A stretch of DNA of 64,000 nt from Paraburkholderia nodosa (GCF_001718195.1 NZ_MCNV01000011.1:1-64000); one strand, 5' to 3'. Positions 1 through 9,111 are shown, counted from the first letter of the stretch. Made by a program: numbers and translations. The notes: generated by a model from the letters alone, not told the origin.

Positions 1-165
1 CTGCCGCCGGGCGAGGGCTACGTCTGGGCTGCCGGCGAAGCCTCGGCGATCCGCGCAGTGCGCGCGCATCTGTGCAACGAACGCGGCGTCGACAAGAAGC
101 GCATTCGCGCTTGCGCCTACTGGCGCCGCGGCGCGCAGGGGGCCCACGAAACGATCGACGACTGA
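1..165 (+). CDS. Siderophore-interacting protein, C-terminal end (partial)
   Basis: The window opens inside a reading frame that ends with TGA at 163-165. The 54 visible residues contain VWAAGEA, then a block of Arg and Leu residues, then ACAYWRRGAQG. This is the usual C-terminal pattern of the siderophore-interacting protein (SIP/ViuB) family of FAD-dependent ferric-siderophore reductases, in which the AGE segment lies in the NAD(P)H-binding half. The family releases iron from imported siderophores in the cytoplasm. Only the last fifth or so of the protein is present, so the FAD-binding half cannot be checked. A strong intrinsic terminator follows 12 bases later, so the gene ends its own transcript. 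Confidence 0.7.
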   Translation: MPPGEGYVWAAGEASAIRAVRAHLCNERGVDKKRIRACAYWRRGAQGAHETIDD

Positions 166-176
166 TCGATCTCGCT

Positions 177-203
177 GGCGCGGCAATACTGCCGCGCCTT
201 TTT
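177..203 (+). terminator. Intrinsic terminator after the SIP gene
   Basis: A perfect 9-bp stem (GGCGCGGCA / TGCCGCGCC) with a 4-base ATAC loop is followed directly by five T residues. This is a textbook rho-independent terminator on the plus strand. It insulates the MFS gene that starts 24 bases further on. Confidence 0.9.
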
Positions 204-226
204 ACGTTCAGGCTCGAAGCCAATAC

Positions 227-1498
227 ATGACCACTTCTCTCACATCGCTGCGCGAACGCACCCTGCTCTGGCTGCTGGCGCTCACGCAGTTCACCGTCAT
301 CATGGATTTCATGGTGATGATGCCGCTCGGACCGCAGATCATGCGCGCGTTCGCGATCACGCCCGCGGCGTTCGCGACGGCCGTTTCCGCGTATTCGCTC
401 TGTTCGGGTCTATCAGGACTCCTTGCTGCGACGTATATCGACCGCTTCGATCGCCGCCGCCTGCTGCAAGCGACTTACGCGCTTTTCGCGTTTTCCAATC
501 TCGCCTGCGCGCTCGCCACGAACTTTCATCTGCTGCTCGCCGCGCGTGCGTTCGCGGGTCTCACCGGCGGCGTGCTCGGCTCGATCGTGATGGCGATCGT
601 GAGCGACGTGATTCCCGCGGCGCGGCGCGGCGCGGCCACGGGCATCATCATGACGGCATTCTCCATCGCCGCGATCGCGGGCGTGCCGGCCGGCGTGCTG
701 CTCGGCGCGCATTACGGCTGGAGCGCGCCGTTCATGCTGCTCGTCGTGCTCTCGGTTGCGATCTGGCTCGCGGGCTCGCGCGTCGTGCCCTCGCTCACCG
801 AGCACCTCGGCCAGCGCACGCCGCTCGCGCAAGTGCTGCCGAACCTCTGGCGACTGCTCACGCTGCCGCGTCACCTGAAGGCCTTTGCACTGACCTTCAC
901 GATGATGGCCGGCCATATGCTCGTGATCCCGTTCATCGCGCCGATGCTCGTCGGCAATCACGGCATCGCGCCGCAGCAGCTTTCGTGGCTCTATATGGCG
1001 GGCGGCGCGGCGACGTTCGTGACCTCGCGCGCGGTGGGCCGTCTCGCGGACCGCTACGGCAAGCGCCGCGTGTTCCGCGTGATGGCGCTCGTTTCGCTCG
1101 TGCCTGTGCTGTTCGTCACGCATATGCCCACGCTGCCTTTCCTCGCACTCGTGGCGTTCTTCGCCCTGTTCATGATCTCGATGTCGGGCCGCATGGTGCC
1201 GATGCAGGCATTGCTCACGACGATTCCCGAGCCCGCGCGGCGCGGCGCCTTCCTGAGCGCCAACAGCGCGGTGCAGGCGCTCGGCACCGGCATCGGCGCG
1301 TGGCTGGGCGGCCAGTGGCTCACGAATGGCGCGCACGGCGCGATCATCGGCTTCGGGCAGAACGGCTGGATCGCCGCAGCGCTCACGTGCGTGGCGGTGT
1401 TGTGGGTTTCGCGGGTGCGTGGGGCGTCGGAAGACGTGTCGAATGACGTCGCCGCAACTGTGAGCGCAGCACCGGCGGCTGCGGCTGCGAAATCCTGA
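227..1498 (+). CDS. MFS transporter, DHA1-type drug/sugar efflux
   Basis: A 423-residue protein with about twelve hydrophobic segments and the MFS loop 2-3 signature YIDRFDRRRLL near residue 70. This places it in the major facilitator superfamily, close to the AraJ/DHA1 efflux group. It should act as an inner-membrane proton-coupled exporter; the substrate cannot be read from sequence. The C-terminal tail of about 25 residues is rich in Ala, Val and Ser and probably disordered. The ATG at 227 has only a weak ribosome-binding site. No regulator lies beside it, and an intrinsic terminator upstream and a hairpin downstream make it look monocistronic. Confidence 0.85.
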   Translation: MTTSLTSLRERTLLWLLALTQFTVIMDFMVMMPLGPQIMRAFAITPAAFATAVSAYSLCSGLSGLLAATYIDRFDRRRLLQATYALFAFSNLACALATNFHLLLAARAFAGLTGGVLGSIVMAIVSDVIPAARRGAATGIIMTAFSIAAIAGVPAGVLLGAHYGWSAPFMLLVVLSVAIWLAGSRVVPSLTEHLGQRTPLAQVLPNLWRLLTLPRHLKAFALTFTMMAGHMLVIPFIAPMLVGNHGIAPQQLSWLYMAGGAATFVTSRAVGRLADRYGKRRVFRVMALVSLVPVLFVTHMPTLPFLALVAFFALFMISMSGRMVPMQALLTTIPEPARRGAFLSANSAVQALGTGIGAWLGGQWLTNGAHGAIIGFGQNGWIAAALTCVAVLWVSRVRGASEDVSNDVAATVSAAPAAAAAKS

Positions 1499-1511
1499 GC
1501 CACAAAAGAAA

Positions 1512-1565
1512 ACCGGTTCGCAGCCGTGATGCGCCTCATGAGCGCGTCACGCACCGCGAACCGGT
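1512..1565. terminator. Long hairpin downstream of the MFS gene
   Basis: The arms ACCGGTTCGC and GCGAACCGGT are perfect complements, and an inner pair (CGTGATGCGC with GCGCGTCACG) extends the stem. The structure lies 14 bases after the MFS stop, between convergent genes. It has no T tract, so it may act as a transcription or RNA-decay barrier and not as a classical terminator. Confidence 0.55.
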
Positions 1566-1620
1566 CGTGCTTCAGGTAGAAAGCGGATGAAACCGCGGGC
1601 CTTGGGTAGCTTGCCCGCGT

Positions 1621-1661
1621 GCAGCGCGGGACCCGACCGGCCGATCGGGTGCCCGCGCTGC
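1621..1661 (-). terminator. Hairpin downstream of the porin gene
   Basis: GCAGCGCGGGACCCGA pairs with TCGGGT-G-CCCGCGCTGC around an 8-base loop, giving a stem of about 16 bp with one bulged base. It begins 31 bases beyond the porin stop codon on the minus strand. It lacks a U-run but is stable enough to protect or end the porin mRNA. Confidence 0.5.
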
Positions 1662-1692
1662 GTCACTCCGCGAGGGAGCGAGCCAACGATGC

Positions 1693-2847
1693 TTAGAAGC
1701 GGTGACGCAGACCCACCGTTGCGGCGACCTGGTTCTGCGAGGTCGACGGCGACAGCGTGTTGATCATCGCAACGTTCGCGCCAGCGTCGCCGAGTTCGCC
1801 CGAAGCGTGCTGATACACGGCGCCGGCGTAGACGTCGGTGCGCTTCGACAGCGAGTAGTCAGCCGTCAGCGAAACGGTGTGCCACTTCGGATCGCCCGAA
1901 CCGTTCGAACCCGTGACCTTGCCGTCCGTGAACGTGTACGACGCGTTCAGGGCGAGAGCCGGCGTGAGTGCATAGGCGCCGTTCAACTCGAAGTTGTCGA
2001 GGTGCAGGTTCGTGCCCGTGGGGATCGAGAACGTCGTGCCGCCCTGACCGCCGGCGATCAGGTTCTGGTACTGCGTGTGCGTCCACACGAAGCCAACCGT
2101 TGCCGGGCCGTAGTTGTAGTTCGCGCCTGCGCCGAACGTGCGTTGCGTTTGAGCCGACAGGTTGAAGTTGTTGCCGTTCGATGCCGAGCTCGCGCCGTTC
2201 GTGTTACCGGTGCGCGTGTTGTTGATCTGCAGGTAGGCAGCCGAGAAGTTCAGCGGGCCGTTGCCGTACGATGCGCCTGCGCTCCATGCGCGGTTGTTCG
2301 CGAACTGGCCGGCGTCGTTGCTGAAGCCATACAGGCCGCCGAACTTGAAGCCCTGGTAGTTGACGCTCTGGTACTTGACCGAGTTCTTGATCGAGAACGA
2401 GTGGTCGAGGTTGTCGTTGTCGAACGGGTGAGCCGCGAGGTTGTTGCCGTAGCCGCTGCCGGTTGCCGAGAGCGGTGCCAGGTAGTCGACCATCGAGTCA
2501 TACTGGCGGCCGAGCGTCAGCGTACCGAAGCGGTCGCTCTGCAAACCGACGAACGCCTGGCGGTTGAACATCGTGCCGCTCTCGGTGTCCTTGCCGTTGT
2601 TCAGGTTGAAGCCGTTTTCCAACGTGAAGATCGCATGCAGACCGCCGCCCAGGTCTTCGCTGCCCTTCAGGCCGAAGTACGTGTCGCCGACGGTGCCGCT
2701 ACCCTGGTTCCATGCGGCGTGGCCGCCTGCATTGTTCGCGTAGACGATACCCGCATCCAGTGCGCCGTAGAGAGTAACGCTGCTTTGTGCGTGAGCGGAG
2801 GCTGCGAATGCGCCGAGGACGCCCGCGATAATCAAAGTATTCTTCAT
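1693..2847 (-). CDS. Trimeric general porin (OmpC/Burkholderia type)
   Basis: A 384-residue outer-membrane porin that would form a 16-stranded trimeric diffusion channel. Residues 1-20 are a Sec signal peptide ending AASAHA, followed by QSSVTLYGALDAGI, the standard first strand of Burkholderia porins. The protein ends in HRF, with the terminal Phe needed for BAM-dependent assembly. Alternating aromatic and Gly/Asn-rich segments run throughout. The frame stays open for 29 codons upstream, but the start at 2847 is preferred because it yields the signal peptide and has AAGGA upstream. The long AT-rich stretch upstream fits a strong, regulated promoter. Confidence 0.9.
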   Translation of the reverse strand: MKNTLIIAGVLGAFAASAHAQSSVTLYGALDAGIVYANNAGGHAAWNQGSGTVGDTYFGLKGSEDLGGGLHAIFTLENGFNLNNGKDTESGTMFNRQAFVGLQSDRFGTLTLGRQYDSMVDYLAPLSATGSGYGNNLAAHPFDNDNLDHSFSIKNSVKYQSVNYQGFKFGGLYGFSNDAGQFANNRAWSAGASYGNGPLNFSAAYLQINNTRTGNTNGASSASNGNNFNLSAQTQRTFGAGANYNYGPATVGFVWTHTQYQNLIAGGQGGTTFSIPTGTNLHLDNFELNGAYALTPALALNASYTFTDGKVTGSNGSGDPKWHTVSLTADYSLSKRTDVYAGAVYQHASGELGDAGANVAMINTLSPSTSQNQVAATVGLRHRF

Positions 2848-3442
2848 GACTTTCCTTATGACATTCAGACCGCGCTGACGCGGCTCCGGGTATTGGAGCC
2901 ACACCGGCAATCCCGGGCGAAGTCTACGTGTCAAAGGCTTTAAATCGTCTTGGCAAACGCTGTAACAGTTATTTGCTAAATCTGGAAATATCGGAATAAT
3001 AATCCGTAAGTCATTGTGGCGAATGGGAAATACGGAGTAATGCGCAGATCGGCCGGAATAGGCCGTGTGGCAAGGACGCGACGCCCGCTTCAGCGCGGAG
3101 ATTCGATTATTGTGAAAAGTGGATTAATTCCAGGCGATTTCGCGAGATTAAAATCTTCGCGGCCGATGAAACTTTATGAGCACGATCATAGTCTTATCGC
3201 GCGCGTGCATTATTGCTATATACAGCGATTATTATTGCGCGAAATCGCGATTATCAAACCGATGATTTTCGGCGTCCTTTGAGGCGCTCGTGGGCGCCCC
3301 TCGCGCGGCACGCGCGCGGGCGCGAGCGCGCGCATCCGTTAAAATCCCGGAACGCGCGCGCACCGCGCGCGCACCACCCGCATCGACGCCACTTCTACCG
3401 AACGGCCGCGTCGCCCTCACCCGTCCGGCGCGAGACCCCGTC
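2848..3442. other. Divergent intergenic region, porin / dbpA
   Basis: About 600 bases separate the porin start from the dbpA start. The part from 2940 to 3280 is far more AT-rich than its surroundings and probably carries the porin promoter and regulator sites, although no clear -35/-10 pair could be fixed. The part from 3290 to 3390 is a run of alternating CG-rich sequence. No convincing gene is seen; a 3016-3282 frame lacks a good start and any family resemblance. Confidence 0.5.
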
Positions 3443-4849
3443 ATGACAAACAAAGCCACTCCTACGCAAGCCCAGCCCTTCAGCGAGTTGCCGCTCGCAC
3501 CCGCCACGCTCGAGAACCTCACGCGCCTCGGCTACGTCGACATGACGCCGATCCAGGCCGCGAGCCTGCCCATCGCCTTCGCAGGCCACGACCTGATCGC
3601 CCAGGCCAAGACCGGCAGCGGCAAAACGGCGGCGTTCTCGCTCGCGCTGCTCTCGCGCCTCGACCCGCGCCGTCAGGATGTGCAGGCCATGATCCTCTGC
3701 CCCACGCGCGAACTGGCCGACCAGGTCACGCAGGAAATCCGCCGCCTCGCGCGCGCGGAAGAGAACATCAAGGTGCTGACGCTGTGCGGCGGCACGCCCA
3801 TGCGCCCGCAGGCGGCGAGCCTCGAACACGGCGCGCATATCGTCGTGGGCACGCCGGGCCGCATCATGGATCACCTGGAGCGCGGCAACCTCGCGCTCGG
3901 CGCGCTCAATACGCTCGTGCTCGACGAAGCCGACCGCATGCTCGACATGGGCTTTTTCGACGACATCGCCACCGTGGCGCGCCAATGCCCCAAGGAGCGC
4001 CAGACGCTGCTCTTCTCGGCGACCTACCCCGAAGGCATTACGAAGCTGAGCCAGCAATTCCTTCGGAACCCGAAGGAAGTCAAGCTCGAAGAGCACCACG
4101 ACGACAGCAAGATCCGCCAGCGCTTCTATGAAGTCACGGAAGACGAGCGTCTGCACGCCGTGGGCATGCTGCTCAACCACTACCGCCCCGTGAGCACGCT
4201 CGCGTTCTGCAACACCAAGCAGCAATGCCGCGACCTGCTCGACGTGCTGCGCGCGCAGGGCTTTCACGCGCTCGCGCTGCATGGCGAGCTCGACCAGCGC
4301 GAGCGCGACCAGGTGCTGATCCAGTTCGCCAATCGCAGCTGCTCGGTGCTCGTGGCAACCGACGTGGCCGCGCGCGGCCTCGACATCGCGCAGCTGGAAG
4401 CCGTGATCAACGTGGACGTCACGCCCGACCCGGAGGTGTACGTGCACCGTATCGGCCGCACGGGCCGCGCCGACCAGGACGGCTGGGCGCTCAGCCTCGC
4501 GAGCATGGACGAGATGGGCCGCGTGGGCGGCATCGAGCAGGCGCTCAAGCGCGAAGTCGAGTGGAGCCCGCTCGCAGAACTGAAGCCCGCCAGCAACGAG
4601 CCGCTGTTGCCGCCGATGGAAACGCTGCAGATCCTTGGCGGCCGCAAGGAGAAGATCCGCCCCGGCGACGTGCTGGGCGCGCTCACCGGCGAAGCCGGCT
4701 TCAGCGGCTCGCAGATCGGCAAGATCAACGTGACAGACTTTTCGACCTACGTGGCCGTGGAGCGCAGCATCGCGCGCGACGCGCTGCGCAAGCTCAACGC
4801 GGGCAAGGTCAAGGGCAAGAAGGTCAAAGCCCGTATGATGGACGAATGA
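3443..4849 (+). CDS. dbpA: ATP-dependent RNA helicase DbpA
   Basis: A 468-residue DEAD-box helicase. The Q-motif region (TPIQAASLPIA) is followed by the Walker A AKTGSGKT at residues 55-62, DEADRMLDMGF near 165, the SAT motif, and HRIGRTGRA near residue 335. The C-terminal domain (about 395-465, including GDVLGALTGEAG and QIGKINVTD) is the DbpA RNA-binding domain. In this family it recognises 23S rRNA hairpin 92 and directs the helicase to large-subunit assembly. The frame is open 51 codons further upstream through low-complexity Arg/Ala sequence, but the ATG at 3443 gives the family N-terminus. It stands alone, with a DsbA-like gene 95 bases downstream. Confidence 0.92.
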   Translation: MTNKATPTQAQPFSELPLAPATLENLTRLGYVDMTPIQAASLPIAFAGHDLIAQAKTGSGKTAAFSLALLSRLDPRRQDVQAMILCPTRELADQVTQEIRRLARAEENIKVLTLCGGTPMRPQAASLEHGAHIVVGTPGRIMDHLERGNLALGALNTLVLDEADRMLDMGFFDDIATVARQCPKERQTLLFSATYPEGITKLSQQFLRNPKEVKLEEHHDDSKIRQRFYEVTEDERLHAVGMLLNHYRPVSTLAFCNTKQQCRDLLDVLRAQGFHALALHGELDQRERDQVLIQFANRSCSVLVATDVAARGLDIAQLEAVINVDVTPDPEVYVHRIGRTGRADQDGWALSLASMDEMGRVGGIEQALKREVEWSPLAELKPASNEPLLPPMETLQILGGRKEKIRPGDVLGALTGEAGFSGSQIGKINVTDFSTYVAVERSIARDALRKLNAGKVKGKKVKARMMDE

Positions 4850-4944
4850 ACTGACGAATCATCCGCGCCGGGTGCGCACGCTGCTTGCGCACCCCCGCTG
4901 CACCGCGCCTCAGTTGCCCGGCGTTCAACCGGATCAGGAAAGCC

Positions 4945-5595
4945 ATGAAACAACCGCTCAGAATCGATTTCGTCTCCGACATCGCGTGCCCGTGGTGCGC
5001 AATCGGCCTCTCTTCGCTGAACCTCGCGCTCGAACGGCTGCGCGACACCGTCGATGCACAGATCGTCGTGCACCCCTTCGAACTGAATCCGCAGATGGGC
5101 CCGGGCGGCGAATCCGTGCTCGAGTATCTCGGCAAGAAGTACGGCCGAACGCCCGAGCAGATCGCCGAGACGCAGGACATGATCCGCGAGCGCGGCGCGA
5201 GCGTCGGCTTCACGTTCGGGCCGCGCGAGCGCATCTACAACACCTTCGACGCGCATCGTCTGCTGCACTGGGCCGGCATCGAAGGCAAGCAGCTGCCGCT
5301 CAAGCTCGCGCTGCTGCGCGCGTATCACGGCGAGGGCAAGGACACGAGCGACCACGCGGTGCTCGTCGCGGCGGCGCAGTCCGTGGGGCTCGACGCAGAT
5401 AAAGCGCGTGCGGTCCTGGAAAGCGGCCAGTATGCCGACGAGGTGCATGCAGAAGAGCACGAATACCAGGCGGCCGGTGTCCAGTCCGTGCCGGCGATCG
5501 TCTTCAACCAGCAGTATCTGGTCAGCGGCGGCCAGCCCGTCGAAACCTTCGAGCAGGCGATCCAGCAGATCCTGGCCGAGAGCGCCAAGGCCTGA
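4945..5595 (+). CDS. DsbA-family oxidoreductase, cytoplasmic FrnE-like
   Basis: A 216-residue thioredoxin-fold protein with the active-site motif CPWC at residues 15-18 and a cis-Pro loop (SVPAIVF) near residue 178. The rest is the all-helical insertion typical of DsbA and 2-hydroxychromene-2-carboxylate isomerase relatives. There is no signal peptide, so it should work in the cytoplasm like FrnE, which is linked to oxidative-stress tolerance. The ATG at 4945 follows CAGGAAAGCC, a good ribosome-binding site; an upstream in-frame start at 4885 would add an unlikely leader. It probably forms its own unit before the DUF3348 operon. Confidence 0.85.
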   Translation: MKQPLRIDFVSDIACPWCAIGLSSLNLALERLRDTVDAQIVVHPFELNPQMGPGGESVLEYLGKKYGRTPEQIAETQDMIRERGASVGFTFGPRERIYNTFDAHRLLHWAGIEGKQLPLKLALLRAYHGEGKDTSDHAVLVAAAQSVGLDADKARAVLESGQYADEVHAEEHEYQAAGVQSVPAIVFNQQYLVSGGQPVETFEQAIQQILAESAKA

Positions 5596-5759
5596 ACCGC
5601 TCAGGCGCCTGAAGCCCCCGTGTGGCGCGGCCTCGCGCCCGCGGGCGCCGCGCTTTCACGGCCCGCTGCGCCATCACATTCAGACGCCCGGCAGACGGCC
5701 GATGCCGGCCGCCCCCTCGCGGGCGTGTAAACTAGCGGGTTTTTTGCCCAGGTGGAAAA

Positions 5760-6470
5760 GTGCTAGCCCCGCAGCGCCTCGCGTTGAGCGGCCCGACGCT
5801 CGTTCGCTTACTTGCCCGCTTCGGCGACGCCGAAGTGCCCGAATCCCGGCAATCGATCTCGGACCATCTGAGCCAGTGGCTCGGCTGGACGGACGCGATC
5901 GCGCTTTCGACGGCGCTGAGCGTCCAGACGCCGGGCGGCGAGCCAGCCACGCGTGTGGGCGCCACTGCCGAACAAAGCCAGAGCGAGCGCGTGCGCGCGA
6001 CGCTGAGAAGGGCCATCGTGGGCGAAGGCGCGCCTGCGCGGCGCGACGGACGACGCACGCAGGCCGCCAGCCAGCCTGCCGATGTGGAAGCCGATTTCGC
6101 GGATTTCCGCCAGCGCTACCTCGCGCTGCAGCAGGCGATGGAGACTGACATCGCCACGCTGCGCGCCCGTCTGCGCGCCACGCTGGCCGCCCGTGCGCCT
6201 GCGCTCGCGCGCCTCGCGACGGTGGACGCCGTGATGGAACAGGCACTCGGCGCGCGCGAGCGCAGCCTGCTTGCCGGCGTGCCCGCGCTGCTCGGCGCGC
6301 ATTTCGAGCGGCAGCGCGCAGCGGCCGCGTTGGAATCCGCCGGAGAAAGCGGCGCGCCTCACGCCTGGCTCGCCGGCTTTCGCAAAGATATGCAGAGCGT
6401 GTTGCTCGCCGAACTTGAGATTCGGTTTCAACCGGTGGAGGGGCTGCTTGCCGCCCTTCGCACCAGCTAA
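5760..6470 (+). CDS. DUF3348 family protein, first gene of motor-like operon
   Basis: A 236-residue soluble protein matching what I know as DUF3348, a Burkholderiales family of unknown function. The start is GTG at 5760 after AGGTGGAAAA. The N-terminal part (residues 1-65) includes LVRLLARFGDAEVPES and LSQWLGWTDAIALS. A polar low-complexity linker follows, then a helical region (about 110-235) with ADFRQRYLALQQAMETDI, likely coiled coil. No membrane segment or signal is seen, so it is cytoplasmic. The next gene starts 10 bases after its stop, so the two are co-transcribed. It may be an assembly factor or cytoplasmic partner of the membrane motor encoded next; this is inference. Confidence 0.75.
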   Translation: MLAPQRLALSGPTLVRLLARFGDAEVPESRQSISDHLSQWLGWTDAIALSTALSVQTPGGEPATRVGATAEQSQSERVRATLRRAIVGEGAPARRDGRRTQAASQPADVEADFADFRQRYLALQQAMETDIATLRARLRATLAARAPALARLATVDAVMEQALGARERSLLAGVPALLGAHFERQRAAAALESAGESGAPHAWLAGFRKDMQSVLLAELEIRFQPVEGLLAALRTS

Positions 6471-6480
6471 CCCAAACGCT

Positions 6481-9111
6481 ATGTCCCGAGCTATGTCCCG
6501 TTTTCGCATTGAACCTGTTGTCTTCGTCGTCGGTCTCGCTGCCGTGTGCTGGATCGGCGCCGGCTACGCGGTCACGAACCCGCTTGCGAGCGCCGTCACG
6601 CTGCTGATCGGCGCATGCTATGTCACGGGCGCCTGGGAGCTTTATCGCTTCCACCAGGCCACGACCACGCTCGCCCAGGCCATCGCGCAACTGAACACGC
6701 CGCCCGCGCGCCTCGCGGGCTGGCTCGACACGCTGCATCCGGGCCTGCGCAACGCCGTGCGCGCGCGTATCGAAGGCGAGCGCGTGGCCCTCCCGGGCCC
6801 GGCGCTCGCGCCCTACCTCACGGGCCTGCTCGTGCTGCTCGGCATGCTCGGCACGCTGCTCGGCATGGTCGTCACGCTCAAGGGCACGGGCGCGGCGCTG
6901 GAAAGCGCCACCGACCTCGACGCCATCCGCGCCTCGCTCGCCGCACCTGTGAACGGCCTCGGCTTCGCGTTCGGCACCTCGATCGCCGGTGTGGCCACCT
7001 CCGCCATGCTCGGCCTGCTCTCCGCGCTTTGCCGCCGTGACCGCATCGAAGCCGCGCAACAGCTCGACGTGAAGATCGCGACGACGCTGCGCGCCTTCTC
7101 GCCGGCCCATCAGCGCGAAGCCTCGTTCAAGCTGCTGCAGCGCCAGGCCGACGCCATGCCAGCGCTGGTCGACAAGCTGGGCGCGCTGATGACGCTGATC
7201 GAACACCAGGGCGCCGCGCAACACGAACAGCAGATCGCGACCCAACAGGCCTTCGCCGCGAACGCCGAAGCCGCCTGGAGCCGCCTCGCCGCTTCCGTGG
7301 GCCAGTCGCTCAAGTCGAGCGCCGCCGAAAGCGCACGCGCCGCGGGTGCGGCGCTGCAGCCCGTCGTCGAAGCGACTATGGCGGGCCTCGCGCGCGAATC
7401 GGCGTCGATGCAGGGCGCGCTCACGCAGGCCGTGCAGCAACAGCTCGAAGGGCTCGCGCGCGGCTTCGAGGCGTCGACGGCGAACGTGGCCGAGATCTGG
7501 AACCGCGCGCTCGCGCAGCACCGCGAGACCAACGAGGCGCTTGCCGCCGACCTGGGCGGCGCGCTGGAGCGCTTCAACGCAAGCTTCGAGCAACGCGCCT
7601 CGGGCCTGCTCGATGGCGTGTCGACGCGCTTCGAAAGTGCGTCCGGAACGATGTCGCAGGCATGGCAGGCGGCGCTCGAACAGCAAGAACGCGCCGGCGA
7701 GAAGCTCGCCGCAGGCAACCAGCAGGCGCTCGCGACGGCAGCGGCGGCGTTCGAGCAGCATTCGGCGTCGCTGCTGCGCGCGGTCGATGCATCCCATGCG
7801 GACCTGCAGACGAAGCTCGGCGCGCGCGACGAAGCGCGGCTCGCAAGCTGGGCCGAAGCGCTCGCGGCGATGGCCGCCACCTTGCGCACGGAGTGGGAAG
7901 CGACCAGCGCGGTTTCGGCGCAGCGTCAGCAGGAAATCTGCGCGACGCTCGCGCAAACCGCGAACGACATCGCCGCGCAAGCGCAGCAGCACGCCAGCAA
8001 GACGATCGCCGAAATCGATCGTTTGGTCGATGCCGCCTCGCAAGCGCCGAAGGCCGCAGCAAACCTGCACGCGGAAATTTCCGCGCGCGACGATCAGCGC
8101 ATCGCAACATGGACCGCATCGCTCGCGGCGATGGCCGCCACGTTGCGCGCGGAGTGGGAAGCGACGAGCGCCGCCACCGCGCAACGTCAGCAGGAAATCT
8201 GCGCCACGCTCGCACAGACCGCGAACGAAATCGCTACGCAATCGCAGCAGCAGGCGAGCAAGACGATTGCCGAGATCGATCGTCTCGTCGATGCCGCCGC
8301 CGACGCGCCGAAGGCCGCAGCGAATCTGCACGCGGAAATCTCCTCGCGCGACGAGCAACGCCTTGAAGCATGGAGCGCGTCGCTTGCCGCAATGTCGGCT
8401 GCATTGCGCACGCAATGGGAAGCCACGAGCGCGGCCACCGCGCAGCGCCAGCAGGAAATCTGCGCAACGCTCGCCCAGGCCGCCAGCGACATCACCACGC
8501 AATCGCAGGCCCATAACGCCAGCACGATCGCCGAAATCGGCAGCCTCGTGCAGGCCGCATCGGCCGCGCCGCAGGCGGCAGCCGAAGTCATCGCCGAGCT
8601 ACGCCAGAAACTGTCGGACAGCATGGTCCGCGACACCGCGATGCTCGACGAACGCAACCGCCTGCTCGCCACGCTCGAAACGCTGCTCGACGCCGTGAAC
8701 CGCGCCTCCACCGAGCAGCGCTCGGCGATCGACGCGCTCGTCTCCACGTCGTCGGATCTGCTCGAGCGCGTGGGTGGCCAGTTCAGCGCGAGCGTCGAAG
8801 CCGGGAGCGGCAAGCTCGGCGCGATCGCCGCGCAGGTCAGCGGCAGCGCCGTGGAAGTGGCGAGCCTCGGCGATGCGTTCGGCGCGGCCGTGAGCGTGTT
8901 CGGCGAATCGAACGACAAGCTCGTGGCGCATCTGGAGCGCATCGAGGCGGCGCTCGACAAATCGCTCGCGCGCAGCGACGACCAGCTCGCCTACTATGTG
9001 GCGCAAGCGCGTGAGGTCATCGACCTGAGCATGCTGTCGCAGAAGCAGATCGTCGAGAACCTGCAGCAGCTCGCGAGCCAGCGCGCCGCAGCCGGAGCGG
9101 ACGCGGCATGA
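6481..9111 (+). CDS. MotA/TolQ/ExbB-like membrane protein with giant DUF802 tail (ZorA-like)
   Basis: An 876-residue protein. Two hydrophobic helices lie at about residues 11-30 and 34-52. Two more at about 111-134 and 158-183 carry GMLGTLLGMV and GFAFGTSIAGVATS, which resemble the paired pore helices of the MotA/TolQ/ExbB proton-channel family (Thr125 and Thr166 at the usual places). From about residue 190 onward the protein is an almost uninterrupted Ala/Gln/Glu-rich coiled coil of nearly 690 residues, including three 87-residue DUF802 repeats. This plan (four-helix channel plus a long cytoplasmic tail) is that of Zorya ZorA. It overlaps the MotB-like gene by ATGA. The start could be the ATG at 6481 or the one at 6493. 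Assignment to the motor superfamily is by motif, not by search. Confidence 0.75.
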   Translation: MSRAMSRFRIEPVVFVVGLAAVCWIGAGYAVTNPLASAVTLLIGACYVTGAWELYRFHQATTTLAQAIAQLNTPPARLAGWLDTLHPGLRNAVRARIEGERVALPGPALAPYLTGLLVLLGMLGTLLGMVVTLKGTGAALESATDLDAIRASLAAPVNGLGFAFGTSIAGVATSAMLGLLSALCRRDRIEAAQQLDVKIATTLRAFSPAHQREASFKLLQRQADAMPALVDKLGALMTLIEHQGAAQHEQQIATQQAFAANAEAAWSRLAASVGQSLKSSAAESARAAGAALQPVVEATMAGLARESASMQGALTQAVQQQLEGLARGFEASTANVAEIWNRALAQHRETNEALAADLGGALERFNASFEQRASGLLDGVSTRFESASGTMSQAWQAALEQQERAGEKLAAGNQQALATAAAAFEQHSASLLRAVDASHADLQTKLGARDEARLASWAEALAAMAATLRTEWEATSAVSAQRQQEICATLAQTANDIAAQAQQHASKTIAEIDRLVDAASQAPKAAANLHAEISARDDQRIATWTASLAAMAATLRAEWEATSAATAQRQQEICATLAQTANEIATQSQQQASKTIAEIDRLVDAAADAPKAAANLHAEISSRDEQRLEAWSASLAAMSAALRTQWEATSAATAQRQQEICATLAQAASDITTQSQAHNASTIAEIGSLVQAASAAPQAAAEVIAELRQKLSDSMVRDTAMLDERNRLLATLETLLDAVNRASTEQRSAIDALVSTSSDLLERVGGQFSASVEAGSGKLGAIAAQVSGSAVEVASLGDAFGAAVSVFGESNDKLVAHLERIEAALDKSLARSDDQLAYYVAQAREVIDLSMLSQKQIVENLQQLASQRAAAGADAA
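7822..8604 (+). repeat. Three tandem 261-bp repeats (87-residue DUF802 units)
   Basis: Three in-frame copies begin at 7822, 8083 and 8344, each 261 bp. Each encodes the same order of motifs: RDEQR, LAAMAATLRTEWEATSA, QRQQEICATLAQ, then TIAEIDRLVDAA and a closing AAANLHAEIS. Copies one and two are close in DNA sequence; copy three diverges near its end. They sit inside the coiled-coil tail of the MotA-like protein. Confidence 0.9.

Noticed and set aside
3016..3282. An 88-codon frame in the porin-dbpA gap
   Set aside because: No good ribosome-binding site, no family resemblance, lies in an AT-rich promoter region.
5680..8514. A 944-codon minus-strand frame antisense to the DUF3348 and DUF802 genes
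   Set aside because: Its apparent repeats are only the antisense image of the DUF802 repeats; composition is Arg/Gly-rich without motifs.
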